NCBI GenBank assembly: GCA_041751425.1
Contig: JBGSXL010000029.1
Coordinates: 124,001 to 188,000 of the forward strand
Direction of reading: 5' to 3'
DNA length: 64,000 bases
From: JAVVEG01 sp041751425
GTDB taxonomy: Bacteria > Pseudomonadota > Gammaproteobacteria > Pseudomonadales > Pseudohongiellaceae
Every line of letters begins with the position of its first letter. Position 1 is the first letter of the stretch. Of the stretch, positions 60,793 to 64,000 are shown piece by piece. Below the pieces are notes generated by a model. That model worked only from the letters and a program-made list of their open reading frames with translations. It was not told the DNA's origin and made no database searches. Both the position numbers and the translations under genes were made by a program.

Positions 60793-61638
60793 ATGTACCT
60801 TGAACATTTCAACCTCAAAAAGTTTCCGTTCACCCTATCTCCTGATACTGCGTTTTTTCAGGATACCAGCGGAACTAATGCTATTTTTCGGCAATCCATT
60901 GTCGCGATAAACTCTGGAGCACATGTTTTGAGTATCGTGGGTGAGCCCGGCATGGGTAAAACTATTTTGTATAGAAAGTTGTCGAATTCGCTGCACGCTC
61001 ATCGCTCGCGTTATCTCACACTGACCATATCCCCACCGCTATTGAATCAATCCGTTATGCTAAGGGCATTGCTGAAAGTGTTGGATGGCAAAAAACCGCT
61101 GAAGGATCAGAAGAATAAACCAGCGGAAATCCTGGTCACGATAAAGGCTATCTTGAACAGGCAAGCTGCCAACAAACGTTTGTCAGTTTTGCTTATAGAT
61201 GAAGCACAGTCTCTGCCGCAGGAGTTACTCAAACTGCTCATGGATATCGTTTATGATCAGGATACACAACAACAACTATTGCGATTGGTATTACTTGGAC
61301 ACACTTCGCTACGCCAGAGTGTATCGAGATTTAGCGCCGATTGGCCAAGAGACCATCGGGTTGTCCACCTTCAATTGCAGCCACTTAGTGAATCCGGCAC
61401 TGCTGCATATGTTGTAGCAAGACTCCAGGCAGCTGGTGCTAAGGATAGCAATCTTATGACACCCAAAGCTTACAGATTACTGCACCAATGCAGCCGCGGA
61501 GTTCCCCGTCTTGTAAACATTCTATGTCATAAAGCCATGATGACCGCATATGGTAGCGGCAGTAACAAGATAGACCAGGATCATATTCAAGCGGCCAGCA
61601 ATGATACTGAAGCGACAAGCGTTTCACCTGTTTCATAG
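60793..61638 (+). CDS. ExeA/GspA-type AAA ATPase
   Basis: A protein of about 281 residues. It starts at ATG 60793 (MYLEHFNLKKFPFTLSPDTAFFQDT, the family N-terminus); the GGAGG 14 bases ahead makes it plausible, and an ATG 21 bases upstream is an alternative. Walker A is GEPGMGKTILYRKL and Walker B LLIDEAQSLPQELLKLLMDI, then VHLQLQPLSESGTAAYVVARLQAAG. ExeA proteins help assemble type II secretion outer-membrane secretins with ExeB, or act in MSHA-like pili. No exeB or peptidoglycan-binding C-terminal domain is present, so this is an orphan short form. Confidence 0.88.
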   Translation: MYLEHFNLKKFPFTLSPDTAFFQDTSGTNAIFRQSIVAINSGAHVLSIVGEPGMGKTILYRKLSNSLHAHRSRYLTLTISPPLLNQSVMLRALLKVLDGKKPLKDQKNKPAEILVTIKAILNRQAANKRLSVLLIDEAQSLPQELLKLLMDIVYDQDTQQQLLRLVLLGHTSLRQSVSRFSADWPRDHRVVHLQLQPLSESGTAAYVVARLQAAGAKDSNLMTPKAYRLLHQCSRGVPRLVNILCHKAMMTAYGSGSNKIDQDHIQAASNDTEATSVSPVS

Positions 61639-61749
61639 TCCAAACCAAGCACTGGTCTTGTTAGTGTCTGAAGAGTTTGGCACACTAATGCCCGTTTCAA
61701 ATAAGACTGTCAGTCACATCATGACAATCCGGGGATAAGGTACTGATAA

Positions 61750-62535
61750 ATGCGTGATGAATTGTGGAAGCAATTGCAGATTGAAGCCAAGGCTTTAATT
61801 CAGAGAGAGCCGCTATTAGCCAGCTATGTATATGCCTGCGTGCTGAATCATAATAGCTTGAGTTCAGCGATGAGCTTCCTGTTGGCCAACAAGCTGGCCA
61901 ATGATGTTATGTCTGCAATTGCCATTCGCGAACTCTTTGATTCTGCTTTCAGAGAAGCGCCAGATATTATAGAAAAAGCCAGTTATGATATTCAGGCAGT
62001 GTACGACCGAGACGCCGCGACAAACTCCTACTTACCAGTAATTCTCTTCCTGAAGGGCTTCCAATCCATTCAGGTGCACAGACTTGCCCACCATCTGTGG
62101 CAAAACAGCAGAAAAGATTTGGCGCTTTTCATGCAGAGTCGAAATTCTGAAGTATTCGGTGTAGATATTCACCCCGCATGTGTCATGGGCAAAGGGATCA
62201 TGTTCGATCATGCAACGGGTATCGTTATAGGTGAGACCACGATTATTGATGATGATGTATCAATCATGCAATCTGTAACCCTGGGTGGAACTGGTAACGA
62301 GCAGGGAGACAGGCACCCTAAAATTCGCTCTGGTGTTCTTGTGTCATCTGGCGCCAAAGTGCTTGGCAATATTGAGATTGGCATTGGAGCCAAAATAGGA
62401 GCTGGCAGCGTAGTGCTTACCGATGTTCAACCATACACAACAGTAGTTGGTGTTCCAGCTCACGTTATCGGTAAACCTTGTAAAGAGCTTCCGTCCAAAA
62501 CCATGGATCAGAATTTTGAGGCCAACAACACGTAA
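61750..62535 (+). CDS. cysE: Serine O-acetyltransferase
   Basis: A 261-residue enzyme making O-acetylserine for cysteine synthesis. The N-terminal helical part is LWKQLQIEAKALIQREPLLASYVYACVLNHNSLSSAMSFLLANKL. The left-handed beta-helix acyltransferase part has hexapeptide repeats: GVDIHPACVMGKGIMFDHATGIVIGETTIIDDDVSIMQSVTLGGTGNEQGDRHPKIRSGVLVSSGAKVLGNIEIG. The catalytic His and Asp motifs are intact. The C-terminal tail is longer than the minimal form and ends QNFEANNT, and it may bind cysteine synthase. Convergent with the PhoH-type gene. Confidence 0.97.
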   Translation: MRDELWKQLQIEAKALIQREPLLASYVYACVLNHNSLSSAMSFLLANKLANDVMSAIAIRELFDSAFREAPDIIEKASYDIQAVYDRDAATNSYLPVILFLKGFQSIQVHRLAHHLWQNSRKDLALFMQSRNSEVFGVDIHPACVMGKGIMFDHATGIVIGETTIIDDDVSIMQSVTLGGTGNEQGDRHPKIRSGVLVSSGAKVLGNIEIGIGAKIGAGSVVLTDVQPYTTVVGVPAHVIGKPCKELPSKTMDQNFEANNT

Positions 62536-62559
62536 TCGGTCGTTTTACTTTTTTTCTGG

Positions 62560-63975
62560 TTACAGATTTTGTTCTGCAAATGCTGCGAGCAGTGAGCGCG
62601 GCACTCCTTTGAGCTGCAAATTGCCACCATGTTCAAAGTTCTTGAATCGCTCGGTAAGATAAGTCAATCCTGAGCTGGTGGGAGTTAAATAAGGTGTGTC
62701 AATCTGAGCCAGATTCCCCAGGCAAACCACCTTTGAACCATTTCCCGCCCGTGTAACGATAGTCTTTATCTGGTGAGGTGTCAGATTCTGCGACTCATCT
62801 ATAAGAATTAGACTATGTTGAAAACTTCGACCTCGAATGTAATTCAAGGATTTGAACATGAGTGGGACTTTCGCCAGCACGTACTCCATACTGCTTACGC
62901 TGTTTTCGTCGTCCCAATGCAAAGCCTCAAGATTGTCTGTAATAGCGCCCAACCATGGTTCCATTTTCTCTTCTTCTGTACCAGGCAGAAATCCAATATC
63001 CTCATCCAAACCCTGCGTGCTACGAGTAGCAATGATCCGCCGATATATTTTAGTAGGCACTGTCATTTCGATTGCCGCTGCCAATGCCAGTATCGTTTTC
63101 CCAGATCCTGCTGCGCCGGTCAGGTTGACCAGATGCACGTCCGGGTCCAGCAACAAATTCAGTGCCATCGCCTGATATACATCTCTTGGTCGTAATCCCC
63201 AAGTATCGCTTTCAAGCATTTTTTCCAGATCAAGGTGTAACAGGCTTATCTTATGTTTGCCTACCTTTATCACTCTGGCCAGGAAACCCGTCCCATCCAG
63301 AAAGAACTGATTGGGGTACACTCCATGTTTGATGGCTTCTCTCGCAATATGATGGATGGTTCTTCCTTCTATATGCTCTGTCTGTACCTGCTCAATTGAA
63401 TCCCAGAAGCTATTTTCAAACTCGATATAGCCTTTGTTCAATTCTGTGATATCGCTCAGCAGTTGATCGCTATGATAGTCCTCTGACTCTATTCCACATC
63501 CGCGCGCCTTCAAACGCATGTTGATATCTTTGGTTACCAGAACGACCCTGTGTTCCGGGTTTCTGTACTTCAGATAGGCGACGGCATTCAGTATTTTATT
63601 GTCGTTTAAATGTGATGGCAGTATCTTCAGGTCATCCGGCGTTTCAGCCATTAAAATCGAAAGCATTCCCAGTGGTTTAAGCTTCTTCCCTCGTATGATG
63701 GGTACCCCTTCTTCCACAGCGGTGGGAGCCGCACCTCCCAATACGGTATCGAGCTCTCTGATTGCCTGCCGACACTCCGCCGCAACGGCAATTTTGCCGC
63801 TTTTCAGCTTATCCAGCTCTTCAAGAACCGTAATAGGGATTACAACATGGTGTTCATCGAAATTGCGGATTGAGGTGGGATCGTGGATCAGGACGTTGGT
63901 ATCAAGCACATAAAAGATTGGATTGTCGACTTTCTGAAAGACTTGCGAATTGCTTGCCAATACGATTTCAACCAT
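62560..63975 (-). CDS. PhoH family protein with N-terminal PIN domain
   Basis: A 471-residue protein. The ATG at 63975 has AAAGG eight bases ahead. The N-terminal PIN ribonuclease-like domain (about 20-160) starts FYVLDTNVLIHDPTSIRNFDEHHVVIPITVLEELDKLK with the acidic metal residues of the family. The C-terminal PhoH ATPase has Walker A TGAAGSGKTILALAAAI, Walker B LILIDESQNLTPHQIKTIVTRAG, and LGNLAQIDTPYLTPTSSGLTYL. PIN-PhoH proteins are toxin-related, RNA-targeting ATPases, and the exact RNA substrate is unknown. The gene ends 24 bases after cysE, convergently. Confidence 0.93.
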   Translation of the reverse strand: MVEIVLASNSQVFQKVDNPIFYVLDTNVLIHDPTSIRNFDEHHVVIPITVLEELDKLKSGKIAVAAECRQAIRELDTVLGGAAPTAVEEGVPIIRGKKLKPLGMLSILMAETPDDLKILPSHLNDNKILNAVAYLKYRNPEHRVVLVTKDINMRLKARGCGIESEDYHSDQLLSDITELNKGYIEFENSFWDSIEQVQTEHIEGRTIHHIAREAIKHGVYPNQFFLDGTGFLARVIKVGKHKISLLHLDLEKMLESDTWGLRPRDVYQAMALNLLLDPDVHLVNLTGAAGSGKTILALAAAIEMTVPTKIYRRIIATRSTQGLDEDIGFLPGTEEEKMEPWLGAITDNLEALHWDDENSVSSMEYVLAKVPLMFKSLNYIRGRSFQHSLILIDESQNLTPHQIKTIVTRAGNGSKVVCLGNLAQIDTPYLTPTSSGLTYLTERFKNFEHGGNLQLKGVPRSLLAAFAEQNL

Positions 63976-64000
63976 ATGAAACACCTTTCCTGAACTTCGA

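Noticed and set aside
1..64000. tRNA, rRNA, CRISPR arrays, insertion sequences, prophage or att sites
   Set aside because: I looked for them by eye and found no cloverleaf, regular spacer array, transposase-like protein or flanking duplications; short degenerate elements could still be missed.

Overview
The window reads as a contiguous stretch of chromosome from a Gram-negative gammaproteobacterium. This is inferred from gene content: rpsT with a TTG start, rplU-rpmA-obgE, ispB, ubiC, phoB-phoR, ppk-ppx, bfr-bfd, murJ, an ETF-ubiquinone oxidoreductase, a TonB-dependent receptor, and many exported proteins or lipoproteins. Two CoA transferases, an acyl-CoA synthetase, an acyl-CoA dehydrogenase, two SDRs and ETF-QO suggest an aerobic, fatty-acid or terpenoid-degrading, possibly marine lineage. 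The genus cannot be fixed by reading. I see no rRNA, tRNA, CRISPR array, insertion sequence or prophage.

Layout. 1-8 kb: the 3' end of glutathione-dependent formaldehyde dehydrogenase, a perfect 36-bp palindrome, two unknown exported proteins, a glyoxalase, folD, an aromatic/aspartate aminotransferase, a universal stress protein divergent from a 33-residue membrane peptide across a perfect FNR/Anr box, DAHP synthase, and an exported methyltransferase-like protein. 8-17 kb: murJ, an atypical Nramp-like transporter, dps, an EamA transporter, rpsT, proB, obgE, rpmA, rplU and ispB. 17-25 kb: a long-chain acyl-CoA synthetase, three adjacent genes for exported proteins (transglutaminase/TPR lipoprotein, unknown protein with a TIR-like stretch, TPR protein with a metallopeptidase-like HQxxH motif), and ETF-QO.

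25-30 kb: a TonB-dependent receptor behind an intrinsic terminator in its leader, then a cupredoxin-like protein, a DUF3034 protein and a lipoprotein truncated globin, followed convergently by a second exported methyltransferase. 30-46 kb: CoA transferases, nitroreductase, a serine beta-lactamase-like hydrolase, a DegQ/HtrA protease divergent from a CadC/ToxR-like membrane regulator, then a largely minus-strand catabolic block (FAD oxidase, acyl-CoA dehydrogenase, two SDRs, zinc-less alkenal-type reductase, CoA transferase), and ubiC. An exported protein with a TonB-like C-terminus and four tandem 21-bp repeats near its start sits inside this block.

46-64 kb: an OmpA-family porin, then a phosphate/polyphosphate region (phoB, phoR, phoU, ppk, ppx). 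It has two nearly identical Pho boxes, each followed by TTAAAT at promoter spacing. Next come bacterioferritin and its Fur-boxed ferredoxin, a GT39/ArnT-like glycosyltransferase with no ordinary start codon, a large 7TMR-DISM hybrid histidine kinase, an ExeA-type ATPase, cysE, and a PIN-PhoH protein.

The best candidates for undescribed biology are the three-gene exported cluster at 19.2-23.5 kb, the receptor/cupredoxin/DUF3034/lipoglobin cluster at 25.6-29.9 kb with its leader terminator, and the FNR-box-associated 33-residue membrane peptide at 5.9 kb.
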